A stretch of DNA of 7,142 nucleotides from Clostridia bacterium. Lineage in GTDB: Bacteria; Bacillota; Clostridia; Lachnospirales; WQUN01. The notes under the pieces were generated by a model, which ran no database searches, had not been told where the DNA came from, and saw only the letters and a list, made by a program, of their open reading frames with translations. Shown here piece after piece: positions 1 to 5,334 of this stretch. The stretch is from assembly GCA_025997155.1 (NCBI GenBank), contig BNUF01000119.1, positions 1 through 7,142 of the forward strand, written 5' to 3'. The position numbers and the translations under genes are program-made. Each line of letters begins with the position of its first letter. The stretch's first letter is position 1.

Positions 1-16
1 TTCTTATCAGCTTCAT
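1..16 (-). CDS. urtC: Start of the next urt operon gene, probably urtC permease (partial)
   Basis: Only the first five codons (M-K-L-I-R) and one further base are inside the window. An ATG at 16-14 is preceded by a strong ribosome binding site, AGGAGG, which overlaps the TAG stop of urtB. The gap between the urtB stop and this ATG is 12 bp, so the two genes are in one operon and probably translationally coupled. In urt operons the second membrane permease, urtC, normally follows urtB. The name therefore rests on gene order and not on protein sequence. The start itself is well supported. Confidence 0.6.
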
Positions 17-28
17 TGTGCCGCCCTC

Positions 29-934
29 CTATTCGTCAAGAGTTCTTGTACGTATTGCAAACAGCCCCTGCGGTTTCTTTTGCAAAAACAGTATTATTAT
101 CAGGAGTACTACGGCTTTCGCGATGCTCGACGAGGTGAAGCTTTCCACGCCGATGCCCGCGAAACCTATAATGGACGACCCTAGCACCGTGCCGAGAAGT
201 TTCCCGACGCCGCCCAAAACCACCGCCATAAAGGAGTTTACAATATAATTCTGCCCAACCGCCGCGTCGATTGAGCCGAGCAGAGCCACGGAACAGCCCG
301 CGAGACCCGCGAGACCCGAGCCGATACTGAAAGTGATATTGTCCACCCTGCGGGAATTTATCCCCATACACTGCGCCATAGGGCGGTTCTGCATAACGGC
401 GCGCATTTGTTTGCCGAAGTTCGAGCGGTACAGCACGAACCAAACGCCAAACATTGCAAGCGCCACTAAAAGAATAATAAACAAGCGGTTATATGAGAAG
501 GTACAACCGCCGACGGTAACCCCGCCCTTCAAAAACGACGGCGCGGTTACGTTTACGCCCTGCGCCCCGAAAATATTCCGTGCCGCCTGTTGAAGTACAA
601 GGCTGATTCCGCTTGTAGCGAGCAGGCTGTCAATCTCCCGCCCGTACAGGCGCGAAACAATCGCCCGCTCCATTAGGCTGCCAAGCGCGAAAGTTACGGC
701 AAACGCGACGACAAGCGCCGCGAAGTAGTATCCGCTAAACAGGCTTTTCGGTAAAAAATCCGCGAAAAATTGTTGAGTCAGGTACGTCATATACGCGCCA
801 ATCATTACAAATTCGCCGTGCGCCATATTGATAACGCGCATAAGACCAAAAGTAATCGCCAACCCCAGTGAAGTCAGCAATATGATTGAAGTCAAGCTGA
901 GTCCGTTAAACGCCGCGTTAATAAATAACGTCAT
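29..934 (-). CDS. urtB: Urea ABC transporter, permease subunit UrtB
   Basis: Integral membrane permease of the high-affinity urea ABC transporter (LivH/branched-chain amino acid permease family). It is expected to pair with UrtC in the membrane, receive urea from UrtA and be powered by UrtD/UrtE. The protein is about 301 residues, close to the usual length of short UrtB proteins, and consists of successive hydrophobic segments. The family signature around residues 30-41 (GLMRVINMAHGEF) is typical of UrtB. A glycine-rich ABC-contact region lies near the C terminus (AVVLGGVGKLLGTVLGS). A GTG start six bases upstream (940) is possible, but the GAGGT ribosome binding site at 945-941 sits right against that GTG and is 6 nt from the ATG at 934, so I use 934. 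The gene follows urtA after a gap of about 33 bp with no terminator, in one operon. Confidence 0.93.
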   Translation of the reverse strand: MTLFINAAFNGLSLTSIILLTSLGLAITFGLMRVINMAHGEFVMIGAYMTYLTQQFFADFLPKSLFSGYYFAALVVAFAVTFALGSLMERAIVSRLYGREIDSLLATSGISLVLQQAARNIFGAQGVNVTAPSFLKGGVTVGGCTFSYNRLFIILLVALAMFGVWFVLYRSNFGKQMRAVMQNRPMAQCMGINSRRVDNITFSIGSGLAGLAGCSVALLGSIDAAVGQNYIVNSFMAVVLGGVGKLLGTVLGSSIIGFAGIGVESFTSSSIAKAVVLLIIILFLQKKPQGLFAIRTRTLDE

Positions 935-967
935 AAGCACACCTCGGATTAAAATTGTATTGCGTTG

Positions 968-2245
968 TTACTCGAGCGGCTTAATACCCGCTTTTACCGC
1001 CCAATCGTAGGTCGTCAGATACGGGTCGGGCGCGACGGGCGCGTCGGTGGCGTAAATCTCGGTAATCAAACCGTCCTCGCCAATTTTACCTATGCGTACC
1101 GTTTTGTATAAATGCTGATTATCGCCGTCGATAACGACCTTGCCCTCCGGTGCTTGAAAAGATATAGAACCAGTCTTAATAGCCGCCAACACCTTATCCA
1201 CATCAAAGCTGCCGGCTTTCTCAACCGCCGCTTTCCACAGATAAACCGCGTCATACGCCGCCTCAGCTGGGTCGCTGGTCACGCGGTTTTCGCCGAATTT
1301 TGCCTTGTACGCCGCTACGAATTTGGTGTTTTCCGGCGTGTCGGTGGTCTGATAATAATTCCACGAAACCAAATGGTCTTTCAGTATGCCCGCGCCGATT
1401 GCCGCCACTTCTTCTTCGGCTATGGAGAAAGACATAGTCATATACTTAGACGCGTCGTAGTTCTTTTCAGACATCTGCTTAAAGAAACTGACATTGCCCG
1501 TGCCGTTGAGCGTATTCACGATAACGTCCGGCTGCGCCGCCTCAATCTTGGCGATAATCGCCGCGAAATCTGTCTGGTCCATCGCCGCGTATTCTTCGCC
1601 TACTACCTCAAGCCCCGCGTTTTTCACCTGTGCCGCTATAATCATATTTGCGGTACGCGGAAACACATAGTCTGAACCCAGCAGGAAGAACTTCTTGTAG
1701 CCCTGCTCAATCAAATACTCAATCGCGGGGACAATCTGCTGATTGGGAGCCGCGCCTGTGTAGACTATATTGGGCGACTGTTCCATTCCCTCATACTGCA
1801 CAGGATACCACAGCAAGCTGTCGTAGTCCTCGAACACCGACTTGACTGCCTTACGGCTTGACGAAGTCCAGCAGCCGAATACGGCGGAAACTTTCGTCTG
1901 ACCTACTAACTTCTCCGCTTTCGTGGCGAAAGTGGACGGCTCCGACGCGCCGTCTTCCTCTGTATATTCAATAGTCTTGCCCAAGACGCCTCCCGATTCG
2001 TTGATTTCCTCAATAGCCAACACCTCGGCGTCCCGCACCGATTTTTCGCTGATTGCCATAGGACCTGTCAGCGAGTGCAACAGCCCGACTTTTACCGTGC
2101 CGCCGCTTTGCGTTTCGGGCGCGGACTCGGGCGCGGACTCGGACGTGCTGTTAGATTGCTGTCCTCCCGAACAACCTGCCGCCGATAAGGCAAGGAACGC
2201 GGATAACCCTATTGCCGCAAGTGTTCTCATTGATAATCTTTTCAT
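968..2245 (-). CDS. urtA: Urea ABC transporter, substrate-binding lipoprotein UrtA
   Basis: Extracellular urea-binding protein of the UrtABCDE uptake system (Peripla_BP_5 fold, related to AmiC). Residues 1-24 form a lipoprotein signal peptide with the cleavage site before Cys25 (SAAGC), so the protein should be lipid-anchored on the outer face of the membrane. A Ser/Glu/Pro-rich linker with a repeated ESAP unit (about 26-48) joins the anchor to the binding domain, which starts near residue 50 (VKVGLLHSLTGPMAISE). Motifs diagnostic for UrtA rather than amino-acid binders are FGCWTSSSRKAV (from 122), LLWYPVQYEGME, YTGAAPNQQ and FLLGSDYVFPRTAN. The length of 425 residues is normal. The start is set by AGGAGG at 2259-2254, 8 nt upstream of the ATG. 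It is the first gene of the operon, behind a long structured leader. Nitrogen-responsive control is likely, but no regulator gene is in the window. Confidence 0.96.
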   Translation of the reverse strand: MKRLSMRTLAAIGLSAFLALSAAGCSGGQQSNSTSESAPESAPETQSGGTVKVGLLHSLTGPMAISEKSVRDAEVLAIEEINESGGVLGKTIEYTEEDGASEPSTFATKAEKLVGQTKVSAVFGCWTSSSRKAVKSVFEDYDSLLWYPVQYEGMEQSPNIVYTGAAPNQQIVPAIEYLIEQGYKKFFLLGSDYVFPRTANMIIAAQVKNAGLEVVGEEYAAMDQTDFAAIIAKIEAAQPDVIVNTLNGTGNVSFFKQMSEKNYDASKYMTMSFSIAEEEVAAIGAGILKDHLVSWNYYQTTDTPENTKFVAAYKAKFGENRVTSDPAEAAYDAVYLWKAAVEKAGSFDVDKVLAAIKTGSISFQAPEGKVVIDGDNQHLYKTVRIGKIGEDGLITEIYATDAPVAPDPYLTTYDWAVKAGIKPLE

Positions 2246-2260
2246 TTTGCCAGCCTCCTA

Positions 2261-2420
2261 AAATAAAAACAGGACCTATACACATTCCAGTTTGAAACAT
2301 CGGGAAGTGCATTTTGGAACTTCCACGCTTCAAGGAAGTTTCAAAATGTGCTTGCCGATGATTGAAAACGGAATGTGTACTAGAACCACGCGTGTAAGCA
2401 CGCGGACTCCATTGTCCTAT
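2261..2420 (-). promoter_or_regulatory. Attenuator 2 in the urtA leader: second copy of the same motif, split by an inserted hairpin
   Basis: This repeats the layout of attenuator 1. AUAGGAC (2420-2414) can pair with GUCCUGU (2275-2269), followed by UUUUAUUUU. The alternative is GGAC-AAUGGA-GUCC (2417-2404), a four-pair hairpin with a hexaloop. Between the arms is a strong hairpin CGCGUG-CUUA-CACGCG (2404-2389), which can be extended by GGAGUC with GGUUCU across one bulged U. The closing arms are separated by a 101-nt palindrome (2279-2379). The U-tract ends just before the urtA ribosome binding site, so this fold could affect both termination and ribosome access. Confidence 0.55.
2279..2379. 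repeat. 101-bp full-length inverted repeat, MITE-like
   Basis: Perfect 10-bp terminal inverted repeats (TACACATTCC at 2279-2288, its complement at 2370-2379) end in TA on both sides. Further inward the arms continue to match: GTTT with AAAC, CATCGG with CCGATG, CATTTTG with CAAAATG and AACTTCC with GGAAGTT. Short internal loops separate them, and a 9-nt tip loop lies at 2325-2333. A palindromic miniature element with a TA target duplication is the pattern left by IS630/Tc1-like transposition. It interrupts a leader element whose sister copy lacks it. It is too short to code for anything. It could instead be a built-in part of the leader. Confidence 0.6.
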
Positions 2421-2424
2421 TAGT

Positions 2425-2484
2425 AAAAAATAAAAAAAACAAGGCGTCGGGTGCAAACAATATGTTTAGACCCCATTGCCCTGT
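2425..2484 (-). terminator. Attenuator 1 in the urtA leader: terminator with an overlapping AAUGGG hexaloop hairpin
   Basis: Transcribed on the minus strand. ACAGGGC (2484-2478) pairs with GCCUUGU (2445-2439). Inside it, GGGU pairs with ACCC and AAACA-UAU-UGUUU makes a tip hairpin. The stem runs straight into eight U residues, an A and six more U, as in an intrinsic terminator. The 5' strand can instead form GGGC-AAUGGG-GUCU (2481-2468), which takes both inner terminator strands out of pairing, so the two folds exclude each other. It could also stop transcripts coming from the upstream kinase-like gene. The hairpin and U-tract are seen directly; conditional control is inferred. Confidence 0.75.
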
Positions 2485-2492
2485 TTTGTATA

Positions 2493-2521
2493 ACTATATC
2501 ACGAGATTTCTAACCTGTCAA
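2493..2521 (-). promoter_or_regulatory. Sigma-A-type promoter for the urt operon
   Basis: On the minus strand there is a perfect -35 box TTGACA (2521-2516), a 17-bp spacer and a -10 box TATAGT (2498-2493), one mismatch from consensus. Transcription should start near 2487-2485, about 240 nt upstream of the urtA ATG. The -35 box begins 10 bp after the stop codon of the cytidylate-kinase-like gene. The first attenuator hairpin begins within a few bases of the predicted start. Confidence 0.8.
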
Positions 2522-2531
2522 GATTTTTTTG

Positions 2532-3158
2532 TTAAAATCCCTTGATGCGAACATAATCTTTGATTAACTCCACGCACTTATCGCGGCCGATACGCTCACT
2601 GTTGAGCGTCATATCATACAGCACGGGGTCAGTCCAAACACGCCCGCCGGTATAATGATGAAAGTAGTCGGCGCGGTACTTGTCGGTCTTTGCAATCAAA
2701 TTATGCGCTTCCTGCTCGTCAACACCCAATTTCTCCGTCACGCTTTTCAAGCAATACGCGCGGGGAGCTTCTATATAGACGCTGACGACATTCGGTTCGC
2801 CGCGCAGAATGTAGTTGGCACACTTTCCGATAATAATACACGATTCCGTTTTCGCCAGTTCCTTGATAAGCCTGCTTTGAATCGCAAAAAGATTGTCGTC
2901 CGACACAAACTTTTTGTCCGACGGCGCGACGACATCGTCGGTACTCGGCGCGGCTTTCAGCCTTTGCAAAAAACCCCCGGCGCGAAGTTTTTCGTCCACC
3001 TGCGCGAAATTATTCTTGCTAATGCCGCTATAATCTGAGGCCATAGCAAGTATCTGGCTTTCATAACAGGGTATGCCTAACTCTTTCGATAAAGTAAGAC
3101 CAATCTGTTTCCCTCCGCTTCCGAAGCCGCGCGCTATCGTTATCACATAATTGCCCAT
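2532..3158 (-). CDS. Cytidylate-kinase-like family protein (AAA/P-loop kinase)
   Basis: A 208-residue protein of the Cytidylate_kin2 type, cytosolic, predicted to bind a nucleotide and perhaps phosphorylate a (deoxy)nucleoside monophosphate. The true substrate of this family is not settled, so it should not be named cmk. Residues 4-20 hold a P-loop-like motif (ITIARGFGSGGKQIG). A lid-like segment follows later (KYRADYFHHYTGGR), and near the C terminus is the conserved string DPVLYDMTLNSERIG. A GTG at 3167 would add three residues, but AGGCGG at 3172-3167 stands 8 nt before the ATG at 3158, so 3158 is preferred. The gene has its own promoter. It ends 10 bp before the urt -35 box with no terminator of its own in between. 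Any functional link to urea uptake is unproven. Confidence 0.85.
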   Translation of the reverse strand: MGNYVITIARGFGSGGKQIGLTLSKELGIPCYESQILAMASDYSGISKNNFAQVDEKLRAGGFLQRLKAAPSTDDVVAPSDKKFVSDDNLFAIQSRLIKELAKTESCIIIGKCANYILRGEPNVVSVYIEAPRAYCLKSVTEKLGVDEQEAHNLIAKTDKYRADYFHHYTGGRVWTDPVLYDMTLNSERIGRDKCVELIKDYVRIKGF

Positions 3159-3232
3159 ACATACCACCGCCTTTGTTTAAGACGCACTCAAAAGATTATG
3201 TCACTCATTCGAGATAATAAAACTCACAATAA

Positions 3233-3261
3233 AGTATAATATAGCATCTGTTGATTGTCAA
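3233..3261 (-). promoter_or_regulatory. Sigma-A-type promoter for the cytidylate-kinase-like gene
   Basis: On the minus strand, TTGACA (3261-3256), a 17-bp spacer and TATACT (3238-3233) form a near-consensus promoter. Transcription would start near 3226, giving a leader of about 70 nt before the ATG at 3158. No clear operator or riboswitch fold was seen in that leader. Confidence 0.75.
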
Positions 3262-3314
3262 GATAGAATTGATGAAAGAATTTTTGTGTTTGATTTTTTG
3301 AACGCAAAAACCAC

Positions 3315-3533
3315 TTATTCCGTTAAAACATACTCATTATCTTCTTTACCCGTACCGCGCTTGATTATCAGACCCACACTCACCATTTCGCGAATAATCG
3401 TATACGCCCGCGTCTGTTTTACGGAGAGAATATCTTGCACGACCTCGTTGGTAATGAAATCGTTGTTTCGCAGGTAATCCAAAATAATCCTGTGCTGTTG
3501 TTCGAAAAAAATCTGCGCGTGTTCGGTATGAAT
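3315..3533 (-). pseudogene. 5'-truncated winged-helix domain remnant
   Basis: An open minus-strand frame of 72 codons ends with TAA at 3317-3315 and has no plausible start codon or ribosome binding site; an in-frame stop lies at 3536-3534. The translation reads as a winged helix: RIILDYLRNNDFITNEVVQD, then a segment with KQTRAYTIIREMVSVGL, and ends in IKRGTGKEDNEYVLTE. This pattern is common at the C terminus of RecG-like/AlbA-type ATP-binding regulators, where an HTH tail follows the catalytic part; it could also come from a MarR-like protein. The rest of the gene is missing. The break coincides with the 5' end of the plus-strand gene at 3528, so a deletion or insertion joined two unrelated pieces here. 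Confidence 0.6.
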
Positions 3534-4121
3534 TTAATTCACATAGAATACGCCGCCCGAATTATTTTAACTTTGACAGCAATCGGCGTTTTGGTTACAG
3601 CGTACGCGGTCGGTTCGGGTTTGTCCGCACTCGTCATCAAGCAGGAGTCGCGCAAGGAAACTCTTATGGCTGAACTCGAAAACCAGCGGCATATCTCAGA
3701 GTACGAACGCGACATCGTCGTTCGGGCGGCTTATATTAACGAAGCCGAGCAAGCCGCCCGCGAAATTGCCGTTATTCAAAACAAGTATATTATCGCGGTT
3801 CTTGAGGACACTGACGATTTTGATATCGCGGATACAGACTACGAAATGCGGATCGCAAATTATTTGCAAGAGCCGACGGAGTGCGCGGCGTGGATAAATA
3901 TGCGCGATAGAGAAGAACTTAAAAAGTTATTTCTTGAGGACGACTATTACTGGGTAGGGTACGCCGATAACACACCGCTCTATCAGAAACCCGACTCTGT
4001 TCCGGTGTTTTTTATTCTGTATGACGCGGGTTATCCCATTCAGGTTATCGAATACGAATACCGTCTACCTACGACAAGTCTTATGAGAGGCGACGATAAA
4101 AACGGCGTATTGAGATATTAG
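3528..4121 (+). CDS. Unrecognised membrane-anchored protein with a coiled-coil segment
   Basis: I do not recognise this 197-residue protein. It begins with a hydrophobic segment at about residues 12-37 (IILTLTAIGVLVTAYAVGSG), followed by a charged, helical, probably coiled-coil stretch rich in Glu, Arg and Gln (to about residue 90). An acidic globular tail follows, with a notable DDYYWVGY segment. The layout suggests a single-pass protein with a large soluble domain, most likely outside the membrane. The frame is open to 3435, but the ATG at 3528 is the natural start because the transmembrane segment follows. No clear ribosome binding site precedes it, and the start lies at the break of the winged-helix remnant, so the 5' end may be truncated or cut from its promoter. 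It is followed 21 bp later by a similar membrane-anchored gene, now broken. Confidence 0.55.
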   Translation: MNLIHIEYAARIILTLTAIGVLVTAYAVGSGLSALVIKQESRKETLMAELENQRHISEYERDIVVRAAYINEAEQAAREIAVIQNKYIIAVLEDTDDFDIADTDYEMRIANYLQEPTECAAWINMRDREELKKLFLEDDYYWVGYADNTPLYQKPDSVPVFFILYDAGYPIQVIEYEYRLPTTSLMRGDDKNGVLRY

Positions 4122-4142
4122 GAAAGATTGGGGGTGAGATAT

Positions 4143-4772
4143 ATGCGTCGTTCGGAGGAATCCAAATCGATTACGGCTCACGTCAAGGCTTCAGCGTGGC
4201 GGCGTTAAAAACAGGCGTTCGAGACTATTTGAAGTGCACCCAAACAAATTCTTATCCTGACTATTGTTGTCTTTGTTATATTCGGAGTGAGTGTTGGCAT
4301 CAATACGCTTCGATATAAATCGCTCGTTCGCGGCAACGAATATTTGCAAACCGAAATAAGCCGATTAAAGGCGTCGAATGAGTCACGGACTCCAATAATT
4401 TGGGAAAACCGCGATTCCGAGCGGATATTTAGAGATTATGAGCGTCTTGATAAAAAATACAAAGAATTATTCACTTTCGGGACGCTTGAAGATATGGCTT
4501 AGACTCGGCGTGAAGCTACGGAGTTCGGCTTGTCGGACACGACGCTTACTGTGCTATACGACCTTAATGAGGTGCTGGTACAGGACACGCTTATGGAAAG
4601 CGAGACGGTGCGGGCGATAAATTGCTATTATTCTAAGTCAGATATATTTTTAATAGGCGTTTACGACGACTATTATCGCTATCTGTCACAGATTTCGCTG
4701 GATGTTTTGGCGGACAGAGATATAACGCTTATATTATTTTTAGATATTGACGCAAACTTGCCCGCGTCATAA
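4143..4772 (+). pseudogene. Membrane-anchored protein gene with three in-frame stop codons, 3' end lost
   Basis: One reading frame of 209 codons starts at an ATG (4143) with a good ribosome binding site (GGGGGTG, 4130-4136) and is interrupted by TAA (4206), TGA (4230) and TAG (4500). The frame never shifts. Read through, it gives a basic N-terminal tail of about 35 residues, a transmembrane helix (ILILTIVVFVIFGVSVG) and a coiled-coil stretch (YKSLVRGNEYLQTEISRLK) like those of FtsL/DivIC-type proteins. A soluble domain follows (starting SDTTLTVLYDLNEVLVQ). Each stop is one C-to-T change from CAA, CGA or CAG. The last native codon is near 4754; the final residues come from the abutting IS remnant, so the true C terminus is lost. 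Probably a former operon partner of the gene at 3528. Function unknown. Confidence 0.75.
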
Positions 4773-5140
4773 CCTTTTTCACTGGCAGTATCAGCGTTTT
4801 GAACACTCTGTGCGTCAATAATACCGCATCTTGTTTTGTCTTTGCGCAAGTCTTCATTCCGTATCCTTGTCACCAATTTTTTTAAGACCTCAGAGAGCAG
4901 TGTTGTGCCGTCTTCACGCTATTTTGACCAAACCTAGTAATAATAGCGAACTATGCCGCGTTTTGGAAAATCTGCCGGGAGCATACGCCCTTGACACCCG
5001 CTTTTTATCAAATAAAGTATTGCGCAAAAGATACCGTAAAGGTCTATTTCACGCGGTTTCGTGGTTTTCTTCGCTTGCTCCAATTCATTTCTTATTATAT
5101 TAAATTCTTCTCTCGTTATATCGCTCGGATAGTTGTGCAT
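4757..5140 (-). pseudogene. IS5-family transposase, N-terminal part only, two nonsense codons
   Basis: It starts at an ATG (5140-5138) behind a purine-rich ribosome binding site (GGGGGAAG). The first 68 residues match the N-terminal DUF4096-type domain of IS5 transposases: YPSDITREEFNII, then IFCAILYLIKSGCQGRMLP and FPKRGIVRYYY. Two in-frame TAG codons follow (codon 69 at 4936-4934 and codon 74 at 4921-4919). After them the same frame continues with REDGTTLLSEVLKKLV and then CGIIDAQSVQ, which carries the first catalytic Asp (codon 109), and GYDAGK. The remaining half of the catalytic domain is deleted. Both stops are one C-to-T change from CAG. No frameshift is needed. Confidence 0.85.
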
Positions 5141-5178
5141 TTTTATCTTCCCCCTTTTAGAAGATTATAGCACATCAG

Positions 5179-5197
5179 GAAGATTTTGAACAGGCTC
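5179..5197 (-). repeat. Terminal inverted repeat of the IS5-family remnant
   Basis: Read on the minus strand from 5197, the sequence starts GAGCCTGTTCAAAATC, a form typical of IS5-family (IS427-group) ends. It lies about 40 bp upstream of the transposase start, the usual spacing. No partner end is present in the window. Confidence 0.7.
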
Positions 5198-5334
5198 TTA
5201 GAGCAATTCGCGACGGCTTTTTAAGGCTCGTCCGAACGGCACTTCAGGTAACTTCCGTCATGCTTATCGTCTACCTGACGGCTGTAGTAGCCTTATCTCC
5301 CACAAGGCAGGGCTTAACACAAACAAAAGCGTTG
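5198..5334. other. Gene-free stretch rich in short inverted repeats
   Basis: I find no convincing gene here. Several perfect inverted repeats are packed together: TCAGGTA (5244-5250) with TACCTGA (5272-5278), CCGTCA (5255-5260) with TGACGG (5276-5281), GGCT with AGCC (5280-5292), and GCCTT with AAGGC (5290-5308). Some of these are mutually exclusive. It lies between the IS end and the excisionase-like gene. It may be part of the integrative element's end region or a structured RNA. None of the hairpins is followed by a U-tract. Confidence 0.4.

Larger units (their letters stand above)
4757..5197 (-). mobile_element. Truncated IS5-family insertion sequence remnant
   Basis: The 5' end of an IS5-family (IS427-like) element survives. 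It has a terminal inverted repeat at 5197-5179 beginning GAGCCTGTTCAAAATC, a short leader and the first 128 codons of the transposase. A TTA triplet next to the tip (5198-5200) could be one copy of the target duplication. The other half of the element, including its second end, is gone: the transposase frame stops matching at 4757, where it abuts the plus-strand membrane-protein pseudogene. The element cannot move by itself. Confidence 0.8.

Noticed and set aside
1112..1675. Plus-strand open frame of 187 codons opposite urtA
   Set aside because: It is antisense to a clear urtA gene, rich in Arg/His/Leu as expected of a mirror frame, and has no ribosome binding site.
2151..2456. Minus-strand open frame of 101 codons across the urtA leader
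   Set aside because: It overlaps the urtA coding start in another frame, crosses the hairpins and resembles no protein.
2246..2486. Guanidine (ykkC-type) or fluoride riboswitch upstream of urtA
   Set aside because: The leader lacks the conserved core motifs of these classes. The recognisable repeated motif is AGGRC-AAUGG-RGUC, which fits neither.
2468..2500. A canonical two-hairpin ANTAR site, with an upstream hexaloop AUAGUU in front of the AAUGGG hairpin
   Set aside because: The upstream hairpin would overlap the -10 box and so would not be transcribed, and its stem needs a bulged G. Only one hexaloop per attenuator can be supported.
3286..3477. Plus-strand open frame of 63 codons near 3.3 kb
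   Set aside because: It mirrors the winged-helix remnant, which has the recognisable protein sequence on the opposite strand.
4143..4772. Stop-codon recoding (selenocysteine, pyrrolysine or a changed genetic code)
   Set aside because: TAA, TGA and TAG all occur in the one frame and the neighbouring IS remnant has stops as well. No single recoding system explains this; nonsense decay does.
4831..5103. Plus-strand open frame of 90 codons opposite the transposase
   Set aside because: It is antisense to a clear IS5-family transposase remnant and shows no domain of its own.
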